64,000 nt of DNA from JAWKZG01 sp041396125 (GCA_041396125.1 JAWKZG010000006.1:1-64000); one strand, 5' to 3'; counted from the stretch's first letter, positions 1 through 9,210 are shown. Notes: a model not told the origin generated them from the letters alone. Program-made: numbers and translations.

Positions 1-901
1 GCTGGCGCTGCCCACCAAAACCCTGGAAGATTTCTCCGCTATTGCTGACTACTACGAACATGAGTTCAGTCGTGACGAGCAGATCAGATTGCTGGCGGAG
101 GCCGTTTGCAATCAAGCGCTGCTTACGCAAGCGGTGCAGCAACAAACAGCGGCCTATGCTGCGAATGATGTCGATACATTTTATCGCCTGTTGCATGAAT
201 TCGACGGTAGTGATCCGGCGCTCAGCACCAAGCTGCTTGATGTGTTCGTGCGCCAGCGCAATGCACGGTTCTGGCACAAGCTATGGCCGGAGATCCAGCA
301 GGGCGGAGCTTTCATTGCTATTGGCGGCCTGCATCTGTTCGGCGAGGGCGGCTTGTTACCGCGTTTACGCGAACAAGCAGGTGTGACACTGCGAGCAATC
401 GAGCCCGCCAGTCTGCACTTCAGGTTTGCTGTCACCGAGCGACCGGCAGTTTTGAACTGGCTGTTGAACCGGCTGCAGGGCATGGGCCTGACGGGTATGA
501 GCAAGACCGGGCTGGCCGCCGCAACGATGGCCCACGTACCACTTAGTGAACTGCGTGAGCGACTATGTCCGGGGCGCTTATGTCAGATCGAGTCCAGTTA
601 TAGCGCAGCGGATCAGACCCTGTTATTCCGCGATGACATATTTGCCCGCCTGCTGCTGGAGCCAACCCCGGCGACCCGGAATGTACGAGCCTATGCGGAC
701 AGTCTGCTGGTACGTGAACTGATGCGGCACGCACTCAGCGGAAGACTGCAAACAGCACAGGCCAGTGCGAAATGCATCAATAACGCGATCCTGCATTTGG
801 CCTCGCTGGCGCAGCATGATTATCTGCGTGAGCATCAGGTATACGCCAAATCCCACTTATTCCCGCTCGATCCCCGCTGTCCGGTGCTGGAACTGCGTTA
901 G
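1..901 (+). CDS. TraB/GumN family protein (5' end cut by window)
   Basis: The reading frame is open from the first bases of the window, so the true start lies upstream and about 299 C-terminal residues are seen. The segment with RNARFW, then IGGLHLFGEGGLL and LREQAGVTL, matches the TraB/GumN signature (a run of small residues, then G-x-x-H-L-x-G-E-x-G-L). In that family this belongs to a metalloprotease-like domain of poorly known function. The roughly 150 residues that follow resemble nothing I recognise. It ends 81 bp before the ammonia-lyase-like gene on the same strand and may be transcribed with it. Family assignment is fairly secure; function is not known. Confidence 0.65.
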   Translation, partial: LALPTKTLEDFSAIADYYEHEFSRDEQIRLLAEAVCNQALLTQAVQQQTAAYAANDVDTFYRLLHEFDGSDPALSTKLLDVFVRQRNARFWHKLWPEIQQGGAFIAIGGLHLFGEGGLLPRLREQAGVTLRAIEPASLHFRFAVTERPAVLNWLLNRLQGMGLTGMSKTGLAAATMAHVPLSELRERLCPGRLCQIESSYSAADQTLLFRDDIFARLLLEPTPATRNVRAYADSLLVRELMRHALSGRLQTAQASAKCINNAILHLASLAQHDYLREHQVYAKSHLFPLDPRCPVLELR

Positions 902-982
902 AATCTATAGGTTTCGGGCCGATGGCGGACGCTGCGTACAGCCGCCGCTGGCGCTACCTGTCATACAATTTCCGGAGTACCG

Positions 983-2503
983 ATGTCTCAAGTCCTGAAT
1001 GGCAGCAATCTGACCATTGACACCTTGGTGCAGATTGCCCGCCAGCAGTCCGCAATTTCGATCAGCGCGGATGCCAAACAAAAGTTGCAGGCCAGCCGGA
1101 CGGTGGTCGAGCGCTATATCAATGAGAATAAACCAGCGTATGGCCTGACTACCGGCTTGGGGTCTAGCGTAACGTATCGCTTATCCACTGCCGAGTTGGC
1201 CGATTTTTCCCGGCAGACGGTGCGCGGTCGCGCCAATGCGGTGGGGCCGCCATTACCTCGCGAGCAGGTGCGTGCGGTTATGGGGGTGCGCCTGAATGGC
1301 TTGCTGCAGGGCGGTGCCGGTGTTTCCCCTGCGCTGGCCGAGCAGTTGCTGGCCTGTCTGAACGCGGGCCAGCATCCGCATATTCCTTCGATAGGTTCGG
1401 TCGGTATGAGCGATCTCTGTCAGTTGGCTCACATGGGGCTGGCTTTGATAGGGGAGGGGGAGATGGAATACCGGGGCGAACGCCTGCCCGCGCAACAGGC
1501 GCTGGCCCGATGCGGTCTGGCACCACTGATGCCGGGGCCGAAAGATGGTCTGGCCTTGTGCAGTAATTCAGCGGTATCAGCGGCGCAGGCCGCATTGGCC
1601 TGGCATGACACGCAACGAGTATTGCAACTCGGACAGATTGCGGGCGCACTGAGTCTGGAAGGGTTTCGAGCCAATCTCAGTCCCTTTGATGAACGCGCGG
1701 TTGCGGCCCGTCCGGCACCGGGGCAGCAGCGGGCTGCGCGTACTGTACTCACTATATTGCGCGGTAGTGCATTAAACACACGCGGTACTGCCCGGCGCTT
1801 GCAGGACCCGACCAGTTTCCGCTGTATTCCCCAGGTTCATGGCAGTCTGTATGCGGCGCTGGATTTCGCGCTGCCGTTCATTGACGCTGAACTCAATGGT
1901 GCAGCCGATAACCCGCTGGTGCTTAGTGACGACGATGACATCATCTCGACCGGTAATTTTCATACCAGTGGTTTGGGTCTGGCGCTGGAAACCCTGGGGC
2001 AGGCGCTGGCGCAACTGGCCGGTCTGAGTGTGAGTCGTTGTGCCGCCCTGCTAAAAGAGCGATTGAGCGGCCTGCCTCGGAATCTAAGCCCGCAAGGCGG
2101 CTCCCGTTCCGGTTTTGCACCGCTTTTGAAAACCGCCGATGCCTTGCTGGCCGAGATTCGTCATGCGGCTCTGCCGGCACCGCTGGAGCAGCGCTGGTCG
2201 GCTGACGGTGTGGAAGATGATCTGAGCGCCGCACCACTGGCCGGACGCAAGCTGCTGGCGATGCTCGAATCACTGCAGCTTTTGCTGAGCATCGAACTGA
2301 TTATCGCCAGTCAGGCGATGGAACTGGCTGCTATTTCTGCACCGGGCGAGGGCGCTGCTGCGGCCTACCGCTTTATTCGTACGCAGGTCGAGCGACTGGA
2401 TGAGGACCGCGCGCTGGGGCCGGATGTCGAGCGACTGGCCGGGCAACTGCTGACAGAAAAGGGGCTGCTGGCGACCGTCGCGGCTGTTTGTCCATCTATT
2501 TGA
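983..2503 (+). CDS. Aromatic amino acid ammonia-lyase (HAL/PAL) family protein with altered MIO motif
   Basis: At 506 residues this has the normal HAL/HutH length. Family landmarks are in order: Y-G-L-T-T-G-L-G near residue 53, GSVG at 138-141, GPKDGLAL near 185, NFHTSGLGLALE near 325 and GLPRNLSP near 365. HAL and PAL enzymes eliminate ammonia using an MIO cofactor formed from an Ala-Ser-Gly triad directly after GSVG. Here the loop reads GSVG-M-S-D-L: Ala and Gly are absent and the loop is one residue shorter. Classical MIO chemistry is therefore doubtful. A Shine-Dalgarno sequence CCGGAG lies 6-7 bases before the ATG. The gene abuts a periplasmic-binding-like gene with no gap, suggesting a linked role. 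It could be a catalytically divergent lyase or a non-enzymatic homologue. Confidence 0.8.
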   Translation: MSQVLNGSNLTIDTLVQIARQQSAISISADAKQKLQASRTVVERYINENKPAYGLTTGLGSSVTYRLSTAELADFSRQTVRGRANAVGPPLPREQVRAVMGVRLNGLLQGGAGVSPALAEQLLACLNAGQHPHIPSIGSVGMSDLCQLAHMGLALIGEGEMEYRGERLPAQQALARCGLAPLMPGPKDGLALCSNSAVSAAQAALAWHDTQRVLQLGQIAGALSLEGFRANLSPFDERAVAARPAPGQQRAARTVLTILRGSALNTRGTARRLQDPTSFRCIPQVHGSLYAALDFALPFIDAELNGAADNPLVLSDDDDIISTGNFHTSGLGLALETLGQALAQLAGLSVSRCAALLKERLSGLPRNLSPQGGSRSGFAPLLKTADALLAEIRHAALPAPLEQRWSADGVEDDLSAAPLAGRKLLAMLESLQLLLSIELIIASQAMELAAISAPGEGAAAAYRFIRTQVERLDEDRALGPDVERLAGQLLTEKGLLATVAAVCPSI

Positions 2504-3334
2504 ATGCGTGCATTGAATACACACATGAACGATAGCTGGATTGCCAACGCCCGCATGTATGCCATTAACCCAGCGGCGACTGAGGCCTGGCGGGCGTTAT
2601 TTGAATGGCTGCGGACCCGCACAGGGGTACCGCTGAAGATTATGGATTATCCTGCCCCGGCTCCGCTGGCCGAGTTATGGCAGCGAGCGGATATGGGCTG
2701 CGTTTTTATGTGCGGCCTGCCGTTTGCGCGGGTCTGGCCCCAGCCCCGGATTATTGCCGCGCCGCAGCCTGCCGGTGCGGAATATAAGCAGCGGTCGGTT
2801 TATCGAACCCATCTGGTGGTGCGGGCAGACAGCCCTTATCAAACGCTGGAACAGACTTTCGGCGCGCGACTGGCCTATACGGTGCCGGATTCGCAATCGG
2901 GTTATCACGCGGTGCGTCATTATCTGGCGCGTTTCGGCCAGCCGCGTTTGTACCGGCAACTCGTCGGTCCGGTGCTTAACCCGGCTGGCGCATTGCGCGT
3001 CTTGCACGAGAATAAAGCCGATATTGCACCGGTCGATTCCTATGCCTGGGATTTATATCAGCGTTTCGAGCCAGCCGCGCTGACCGGGCTGCGGATTATT
3101 GCCAGCACGGCGTGGACACCGATACCGCTGCTGGTGGCTGCACCGGATTGTCCGGCAGCGTTGTGCGAAACCTTGCAAGCCACTCTGCTGGGAGCCGCTG
3201 ACGACAGCACCGCGCAACCGCTGCTGGCAGCTTTATGCCTGCATGGATTCAGTCGTGTAAACCCGCAGGATTACAGCGAACTGGCACACGCGGCGGCGCA
3301 GGCCGGACAGTCGGTTTATCCGCTGCTGGCCTGA
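2504..3334 (+). CDS. PhnD-like phosphate/phosphonate-type substrate-binding protein, no signal peptide
   Basis: The 276-residue protein resembles the PhnD/SsuA-like binding-protein fold. It has an early MYAIN segment, a CGLPFARVWPQP stretch, YRTHLVVRADSPYQTLE (first-lobe hinge), TVPDSQSGYHAVRHYL and DIAPVDSYAWDLY, which together outline a two-lobe ligand-binding domain. No signal peptide, lipobox or membrane segment is visible at either possible start (2504, or ATG at 2525), so it is probably cytoplasmic, which is unusual for this fold. The 2504 ATG follows the stop of the lyase-like gene directly. The 3' end overlaps the convergent tctA end by 19 bp. It may sense or deliver a small metabolite; the ligand is unknown. 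Confidence 0.65.
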   Translation: MRALNTHMNDSWIANARMYAINPAATEAWRALFEWLRTRTGVPLKIMDYPAPAPLAELWQRADMGCVFMCGLPFARVWPQPRIIAAPQPAGAEYKQRSVYRTHLVVRADSPYQTLEQTFGARLAYTVPDSQSGYHAVRHYLARFGQPRLYRQLVGPVLNPAGALRVLHENKADIAPVDSYAWDLYQRFEPAALTGLRIIASTAWTPIPLLVAAPDCPAALCETLQATLLGAADDSTAQPLLAALCLHGFSRVNPQDYSELAHAAAQAGQSVYPLLA

Positions 3335-4788
3335 ACCTGCCGCCGCCATGACCAGAGCAACACCAGTATGGCCGTGATGATCAGACCGGCGCTGATGGGC
3401 CGGCTGAAAAATACGACAGGGTTCATTTCGCTCACTGCGAGCGCATTGCGGAAATTGGTTTCCACGATAGGGCCCAGCACCAGTCCCAGTACCAGCGGTG
3501 CCATCGGGTAGCCGAAGCGCAGCAGCAGATACCCTGTCAGTCCCAGCGCCGCGATCAGCACGACATCGAAGGATGAGTTATTGATTGCAAACACACCGCT
3601 GGCGCACAGCACGGCCACAACGGGCACCAGAATGCGGGTCGGGATGGTCAGAATCAGTGGCAGGGCACGTCGGGCAGCCAGACCAAAAATCAGCACCAGG
3701 GCATTGGCGATGAGTAACACCAGCAAGAGCTGGGTAAACAGCGCGGTTTCGGTGCGGATAAAAAACGGACCGGGTTCGATGCCTTGAATCAGCAGTGCGC
3801 CGATCAGCACAGCCGTGACCGTATCGCCGGGAATACCCAGCGTCAGCATAGGGATCAGCGCCCCACCAGTAACCGCATTATTAGCGGTTTCAGCGGCGAT
3901 CACGCCAGGTACCGAGCCTGATTCGGCGTGCTCAGATTGGGGGTTGTCAGGCTCATGTTTAGCGGCCTTTTTTTCACTGCGCAGAGCTTCCCCATAAGCA
4001 ATCCAGGCCGCAATGGTCGGTCCGGTCCCAGGCAGCATGCCGATGCCAGTACCGATAGCGGCGCTTTTCAGCACCAGCCATTTATGCCGGATGTAATACG
4101 GGAGCAGGGCGCTTAGCCGCACCTGATCCTGCGTGGCGACAATGTCGTCAGCGCTATTTTGTACCCCTTTGCTGATTAACTCCGTGATCGCAAAAAAAGC
4201 GATCAGGGCCGGCACCAGCGGGACGCCACCTAACAGATCGGGCAAGGCAAAGGTCAGGCGTTCGGTGCCGCTGACCGGATCGATACCGACGCAGCCCAAT
4301 ACCATACCGAGCAATGCCGCTGTGATGCCTTTCAGCAGCGAACCGCCGGCGATGGCGGCTACGCAGGTTAAACCGAACAGCCCCAGCGCGAAGTACTCAG
4401 CAGAGGTGAACTTAAGCGCTATCGAGGCCAGACCTGGTGCTGCCAGCAACAGGCATAACGCTGACAGCCAGCCGCCGATCACCGATGAAATAACCGCCAG
4501 CCCCAGCGCCAGATTAGCCTGCCCGCGCCGTGCCAGAGGATAACCGGCCATAGCTGTTGCAGCGTTGCCTGGGGCACCGGGGGTATTAATCAGAATGGCC
4601 GGGATCGAGCCGGCAAAATAGCCCCCGCAGTAAATCCCCAGCAGCAGCGCCATGGCGGACTGAAAATCCATGCTGAAGGTGAGCGGTGTGGCGATTGCGA
4701 CCCCGGCAGTCGCGGTCAGGCCAGGGGTTGCGCCCACGATCATTCCCAACACAACACCGCCCGTGATCCACAACAACACGGCGGGCAT
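3316..4788 (-). CDS. tctA: Tripartite tricarboxylate transporter large permease TctA (first copy)
   Basis: TctA is the large membrane subunit of the TctABC secondary transporters, which take up carboxylates with a periplasmic binding protein. The 490 residues are almost entirely membrane helices and carry the family motifs GATPGLTATAGVAIATPLTF near the start, ILINTPGAPGNAATAMAGYPLARRG near residue 65, and GTGPTIAAWIAYGEA and LTLGIPGDTVTAVLIGALL in the second half. The start given is the first ATG after an in-frame TGA at 4801-4803. A better start would be ATG at 4839, overlapping tctB by 10 bp, which adds MELISSADFFRP-stop-AWWL. That TGA is probably a changed TGG or a sequence error. The gene sits downstream of tctB and tctC in one operon. 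Confidence 0.9.
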   Translation of the reverse strand: MPAVLLWITGGVVLGMIVGATPGLTATAGVAIATPLTFSMDFQSAMALLLGIYCGGYFAGSIPAILINTPGAPGNAATAMAGYPLARRGQANLALGLAVISSVIGGWLSALCLLLAAPGLASIALKFTSAEYFALGLFGLTCVAAIAGGSLLKGITAALLGMVLGCVGIDPVSGTERLTFALPDLLGGVPLVPALIAFFAITELISKGVQNSADDIVATQDQVRLSALLPYYIRHKWLVLKSAAIGTGIGMLPGTGPTIAAWIAYGEALRSEKKAAKHEPDNPQSEHAESGSVPGVIAAETANNAVTGGALIPMLTLGIPGDTVTAVLIGALLIQGIEPGPFFIRTETALFTQLLLVLLIANALVLIFGLAARRALPLILTIPTRILVPVVAVLCASGVFAINNSSFDVVLIAALGLTGYLLLRFGYPMAPLVLGLVLGPIVETNFRNALAVSEMNPVVFFSRPISAGLIITAILVLLWSWRRQVQASSG

Positions 4789-4829
4789 GAGCCACCACGC
4801 TCAAGGCCTGAAAAAATCTGCGCTCGAGA

Positions 4830-5288
4830 TCAATTCCATGTTGGCAGCAAGGTCCCGAAACCGTGTACGAAAATCAGATAGATGCTGCCCGCGACAGCCG
4901 GTGGAAGCAGCAACCATTCCTGCCAGCGGCGAGCACCCAGCAAAAGCATCGTGAGCAAGACATAAACTGTGGTGCTGAGGCGAAAATCGATCTGCTCAAA
5001 CCAGTAATAATAAGCCAGCAAGGGCAGCGCGATGGCGGCGATCCGCCAAAGATTAAACGCAGGCAGTGCCGGGGCGTCTGCCCGTAGCCCCTGGCGCAAG
5101 GTCAGAAGGCCGCAAATGATCAATCCCAGAGCGAGTAAAAAAGGAAAAACCCGCGCTGAGAGCGTAGTTTCCAGAGGATTGATCTCGATGGCGGCGCTGA
5201 GGATGACCAGTCCGATACCGGCTGCCGTCACAGCAAGCCCGGCTATGACATCTGTCTTGCGCAGATAGCGTCCCAGTGCGGACATCAT
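4830..5288 (-). CDS. tctB: Tripartite tricarboxylate transporter small subunit TctB (first copy)
   Basis: This 152-residue protein has four hydrophobic helices in the TctB arrangement: one near 15-32, one near 45-65, and a pair near 84-140 with an intervening YYYWFEQIDFRLST segment. TctB is the small membrane partner of TctA. It lies 18 bp after tctC and its stop overlaps the likely native tctA start, giving an operon order tctC-tctB-tctA with the binding protein first. Two adjacent ATG codons open the gene, so the start is uncertain by one residue. Confidence 0.85.
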   Translation of the reverse strand: MMSALGRYLRKTDVIAGLAVTAAGIGLVILSAAIEINPLETTLSARVFPFLLALGLIICGLLTLRQGLRADAPALPAFNLWRIAAIALPLLAYYYWFEQIDFRLSTTVYVLLTMLLLGARRWQEWLLLPPAVAGSIYLIFVHGFGTLLPTWN

Positions 5289-5306
5289 TTTTATCTAATC
5301 AGATTT

Positions 5307-6257
5307 TTATTTAATCAGCCCGATGGCTTTCAGCACGTCGGCGTGATGGGCAACATTGGCGTCGATACGCTGTTGAAAATCAGCCGCATTCAGATAAGCG
5401 GCATTAAAATTGAATTTGCGATACAAGGCTTCGGTTTGCTCCATCGTCGCCACCTTGTCAATGGCCTCACGCAGAATCAATAACACATCATCCGCTGTGC
5501 CCTGACGGGCCAGCAGACCGAACCAGACCGCTGCTGTCAGATCATAGCCCTGTTCCTGAAAGGTGGGGGCGTCGGGCAGGTAAGCCACTCGCTCCGGTGC
5601 AGCAACCGCCAGAACTTTCAAATCGCCTGACTTGGCCAGAGCGGTGTAATTGGACGCGCCGACAAAGACAAAATCCACTTCGCCGCTCAGCGCTTTAGTC
5701 ACCGCACCTTTGCCGCCTTTGCCACCAATATGAATGAGGTTCATGTCATTGGCGGCAGCAAATGCGGCCATATTGATATGCTGGGTGCTGCCGGGGGCTG
5801 GTGTGGAATACTTGACGGTTCCGGTTTTGGCGGCGTCGACCAACTCGGCGAGCGACTGGTACGAACTGTCTTTGCTGACCGCCAGCCCAATAGGCACTTC
5901 CGTCAACTGCGCCAGTGCGACAAAATCATCCGTCGTATAACCGCTATTGGAAATCTGCGGACGGGCGGTCAGCGCACCGGTTGATCCCATCAGCAGGGTA
6001 TAGCCGTCAGCCGGTTTTTTGGCGGCTGCGGCAGCACCCTTGGCACCACCACCGCCGGCAATATTGACCACGACCACCGGTACGCTCAGATCTTTTTCCA
6101 GTTGTTCGGCAATCACTCGGGCGGTACCGTCAATTGCGTCGCCTGGTGCGAAACCCACGATAATCTGAATGGCTTTCTCAGGAAAAGCGGCAGTGGCCGG
6201 TAAGCTGCCCGTGCAAAGCAGGACGGTCAGGGCAGAAAAAATGAAACGGTGCAACAT
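5307..6257 (-). CDS. tctC: Tripartite tricarboxylate transporter substrate-binding protein TctC/Bug (first copy)
   Basis: The 316-residue protein begins with a clear Sec signal peptide (MLHRFIFSALTVLLCTGS, then LPATAA-F). The mature N-terminus FPEKAIQIIVGFAPGDAIDG matches the Bug-family pattern P-x-K-x-I-x-x-I-V-x-F-x-P-G-x-x-x-D. DGYTLLMGSTGALT and the VDFVFVGASN region are also typical. It should bind a carboxylate or related solute in the periplasm and hand it to TctAB encoded next. The ligand cannot be read from the sequence. The upstream ornithine-cyclodeaminase homologue ends 32 bp before it and is probably co-transcribed. Confidence 0.92.
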   Translation of the reverse strand: MLHRFIFSALTVLLCTGSLPATAAFPEKAIQIIVGFAPGDAIDGTARVIAEQLEKDLSVPVVVVNIAGGGGAKGAAAAAKKPADGYTLLMGSTGALTARPQISNSGYTTDDFVALAQLTEVPIGLAVSKDSSYQSLAELVDAAKTGTVKYSTPAPGSTQHINMAAFAAANDMNLIHIGGKGGKGAVTKALSGEVDFVFVGASNYTALAKSGDLKVLAVAAPERVAYLPDAPTFQEQGYDLTAAVWFGLLARQGTADDVLLILREAIDKVATMEQTEALYRKFNFNAAYLNAADFQQRIDANVAHHADVLKAIGLIK

Positions 6258-6289
6258 AATAGTTTTTCTCCAGCAAGGCTGATTTGAAT

Positions 6290-7291
6290 TTAAGCGTAAC
6301 GTAAGGTCTGACCAATACCGAGGGCTTTGGCTTTGTCCAGCATGGCCGCGCCCAGTGCGATATCCGACAAGGACAAACCCCGATGCCAGAACAGGATGGT
6401 TTCGTCCTCGCGTTCACGGCCCGGTTTCTCGCCGGTCACGATCTGGCAGATCTCGGCATGCAGAGTGTGCTCACTGAGTTTGCCGCTTTCGACATGTGCC
6501 CGCAGCGAACCCAGCTGACCCTGTTTGCACTGGCCCCAATCATCGACCACCATTTTGTCCATAACATCAGTAAGCGATAATTCGACTGCACTCATCGTGC
6601 CGTAGGGTACGACCAGATTGCCTGGTTTTACCCACTCGGTTTTGAACAGGGGTTGCGGCGCGGGCAGGCGCGAGGCCTCGATCTGGATATCAGCGCCTTC
6701 CAGGCACTGCTGCCAGCTTTCAACCGCTCGCACCGGTTTGCCTAAATCCTGACTTAATCGCTCGGCAAAGGCGTTGCGGCTTTCCGGCCGACGCGAATGC
6801 ACCCGGATATCGTCGAAATCAAACAGCTTGTCCAGCAGACGTACATTCCAGTAGGCCGTGCCACGTGCCCCGATATGGCCCAGTATTTTGCTGTTCTGGC
6901 GGGCCAGATATTTGGCTCCAATGGCGGTCAAGGCACCGGTACGCATCTCGGTAATGGCGGTGGCATCCAGCAGCGCTACCGGCATGCCGGTTTGAGGGTC
7001 AAACAGATTCAGCAAGGCCATTTCCGAAGGCAGGCCGCGTTTGTAGTTATCTACATAATCGCCCACGATTTTGACGCCGGCCAGGTTGAGCGGTGCAATA
7101 TAACCGCGCAATACATTGAAGTGGCCATTGAACGCCGGATCGGGCTGTAAGTGCACCCGTGGTTCGATGACCGTAGCGTTTTGTCCCTGGGCGCGCAGCC
7201 CGGCCTCGACCGCGTTAAGGATTTCCTCATCGCTCATCTGCAGCTGTTCAATGTCTGGCCCGGACAGATAGGTGAAATTAATATTTTTCAT
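6290..7291 (-). CDS. Ornithine cyclodeaminase / mu-crystallin family protein
   Basis: At 333 residues this has the usual length of the OCD/mu-crystallin family, NAD(P)-dependent enzymes acting on amino acids or imines (ornithine cyclodeaminase, ketimine reductase, alanine dehydrogenase). Family features are VKIVGDYVDNYKRGLPSEMALLNLFD near 95-120, DATAITEMRTGALTAIGAKYLAR near 130-152, a Rossmann-type segment ILGHIGARGTAYWNVRLL and DDIRVHSRRPE. The glycine-rich NAD loop reads G-x-x-G-A-R-G-T. It appears to head the minus-strand operon with tctCBA, so the transported solute may be its substrate or product; this is inference from position. The exact reaction is not determinable. Confidence 0.85.
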   Translation of the reverse strand: MKNINFTYLSGPDIEQLQMSDEEILNAVEAGLRAQGQNATVIEPRVHLQPDPAFNGHFNVLRGYIAPLNLAGVKIVGDYVDNYKRGLPSEMALLNLFDPQTGMPVALLDATAITEMRTGALTAIGAKYLARQNSKILGHIGARGTAYWNVRLLDKLFDFDDIRVHSRRPESRNAFAERLSQDLGKPVRAVESWQQCLEGADIQIEASRLPAPQPLFKTEWVKPGNLVVPYGTMSAVELSLTDVMDKMVVDDWGQCKQGQLGSLRAHVESGKLSEHTLHAEICQIVTGEKPGREREDETILFWHRGLSLSDIALGAAMLDKAKALGIGQTLRYA

Positions 7292-7706
7292 GGTGTTGTT
7301 TGTATTGGTTGGGAAGACGCAGTGAAATTCCGATGATCCGGTAAAGATTACCGTAGCGCAATCGGCGTTATTAAGCGAGTCTCAAAAGCCCGTTTTTTTG
7401 ATTATCCCGAACCTCAAGCAGGTTGATCAATAGCGAGGAAAGCTTCGGCAATCTGCACCAGAGATGTGCGTTGCGAGGTGCTTTATGTTTTGGTTTTTTA
7501 CCAGTAGATATTTAAAAAATATTTGTTTTTAATCTGTTTTTTAGTCTTTTTTTGCCATGGCACAGTTCGTGATGAAGTTCCAGAGTGCTTGGGGCGGGGG
7601 GAGCCGGAGCCCGAATCAGGGCGGATGAGGACGAGATTCTTACCCCAATAGCTGGTCACCTGCCTGTAACGCACCTCACTCCATAACCTGAAAAAGAGAA
7701 CCTATT
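7292..7706. other. Intergenic region between divergent OCD and acetamidase genes
   Basis: These 415 bp contain no convincing gene. The stretch 7480-7550 is AT-rich with T-runs and may hold promoters for the two divergently transcribed neighbours. The sequence AGAGAAC lies about 10 bases before the acetamidase ATG and may be its weak ribosome site. No clear operator palindrome was seen. Confidence 0.4.
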
Positions 7707-9149
7707 ATGTGCCAACATTCTCCTGAACAGTCGCACGATAACGCCGAAGTAACCGCCGAGACGACCCCGACTGGCAGTCATTCACGCCGCGATTTCCTGA
7801 GAGACAGCCTGCTGTCGGGTAGCGTTGCGGCCTTGGGAAGTCTGGGGCTTGCCTACCAGACAACCGCGCAGTCACAAGGACTCGATGCGGCCAGCTCTGC
7901 ACCAAAATTGCACTACATCCCGGCCAGCAATAAAACGGTTCACTGGGGCTATTTCAGTAAATCACTGCCACCGGTGGTCGAGGTTGACTCAGGCGACTAT
8001 GTCACTATCGAAACCCTGACGCATCATGCTGCCGACGATCTGGCGCGCATGGTGACAGGTGATCCGGGTGCTGAAAGTGTTTATCACTGGGATAAAGACG
8101 GCAAAGGTGTGGATCGGCGCGGCGCCGGGCCGATGGATGCCTCGCTGTTCGGCCGTGGCGCGGGTGAGGGTCTGGGTGTGCATATCTGTACCGGGCCTGT
8201 TGCGGTGAAAGGCGCTGAACCGGGCGATGTGCTGGAAGTGCGCATTGTTGATGTCAAACCCCGCCCCAGCGCGAACCCGCAATTCAAGGGGAAAGCGTTC
8301 GGCAGTAACGCCGCCGCCTGGTGGGGCTTTCATTTTAATGATCTGCTGACCGAGCCCAAACAGCGGGAAGTCATTACCATTTATGAGCTCGATGCCAGCG
8401 GCACCCAGAACTGGGCCAAAGCTGTCTATAACTTCCGCTGGACGCCGCAGACAGATCCCTTTGGTGTGGTGCATGAGCGCATCGATTATCCCGGTGTTCC
8501 GGTTGATCACAGGACCATTGAGGAAAACCACGGCATCATGAAAAACATACGCATCCCGGTGCGTCCGCATTTCGGGGTGATGGGGCTGGCCCCGAAGGAA
8601 GCCGAGCTGGTGGATTCGATTCCCCCGAACTATGTCGGTGGCAATATCGATAACTGGCGAATTGGTAAAGGAGCGGTCATGTATTATCCGGTCGCTGTTG
8701 CCGGTGCCTTGTTATCGGTTGGTGATCCGCATGCCGGACAGGGCGATTCGGAGTTGTGCGGCACAGCCATCGAATGCTCACTGACCGGCACCTTCCAGGT
8801 TATCTTGCATAAAAAAGCCGAGTTGGCGAACACGACCCTGGAGGGGTTGCAGTACCCTTTATTGGAAACCCAGGACGAATGGGTGCTGCATGGTTTCAGT
8901 TTCGCCAATTATCTGGAGGAACTCGGAGCGAGTGCGCAGCAGGATATCTACGCTAAATCATCGGTTGATCTGGCATTGCGCGATGCCTACCGCAAGACCC
9001 GGCATTTTCTGATGACCACCCAGGGACTCAGTGAGGACGAAGCTATCTCGCTGATGTCGGTGGCGACAGATTTCGGCGTTACCCAGGTTGTCGATGGCAA
9101 CTGGGGCGTACACGCTATCCTCAAGAAAAGCCTGTTTGCGGGCAGTTAA
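7707..9149 (+). CDS. Exported acetamidase/formamidase family protein
   Basis: The 480-residue protein starts with a twin-arginine signal, SRRDFLRDSLLSGSVAALGSL near residues 27-47, so it is predicted to be exported folded. The mature part follows the FmdA/AmdA fold: WGYFSKSLPPVVEVDSGDYVTIETLTHHA, then GVHICTGPVAVKGAEPGDVLEVRIVDV, HPDVHAGQGD-like GDPHAGQGDSELCGTAIECS and a C-terminal helical part. These enzymes hydrolyse formamide or short amides to ammonia and the acid. The His/Asp/Glu residues in GDPHAGQGDSE fit the metal site of the family. A Tat-exported form differs from the cytoplasmic amidases. It is the first gene to the right of the divergent OCD-tct operon. Confidence 0.88.
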   Translation: MCQHSPEQSHDNAEVTAETTPTGSHSRRDFLRDSLLSGSVAALGSLGLAYQTTAQSQGLDAASSAPKLHYIPASNKTVHWGYFSKSLPPVVEVDSGDYVTIETLTHHAADDLARMVTGDPGAESVYHWDKDGKGVDRRGAGPMDASLFGRGAGEGLGVHICTGPVAVKGAEPGDVLEVRIVDVKPRPSANPQFKGKAFGSNAAAWWGFHFNDLLTEPKQREVITIYELDASGTQNWAKAVYNFRWTPQTDPFGVVHERIDYPGVPVDHRTIEENHGIMKNIRIPVRPHFGVMGLAPKEAELVDSIPPNYVGGNIDNWRIGKGAVMYYPVAVAGALLSVGDPHAGQGDSELCGTAIECSLTGTFQVILHKKAELANTTLEGLQYPLLETQDEWVLHGFSFANYLEELGASAQQDIYAKSSVDLALRDAYRKTRHFLMTTQGLSEDEAISLMSVATDFGVTQVVDGNWGVHAILKKSLFAGS

Positions 9150-9210
9150 ACACACGCCGGTATTACTAAGCATTAGTCTCGGTCTGGGTAATGAAAGCAC
9201 TCGGATCGGG

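Noticed and set aside
4801..4803. Selenocysteine or reassigned TGA in tctA
   Set aside because: TGA works as a normal stop at many other genes here, no selenocysteine insertion hairpin is evident, and TctA has no selenoprotein members known to me. A changed TGG is simpler.
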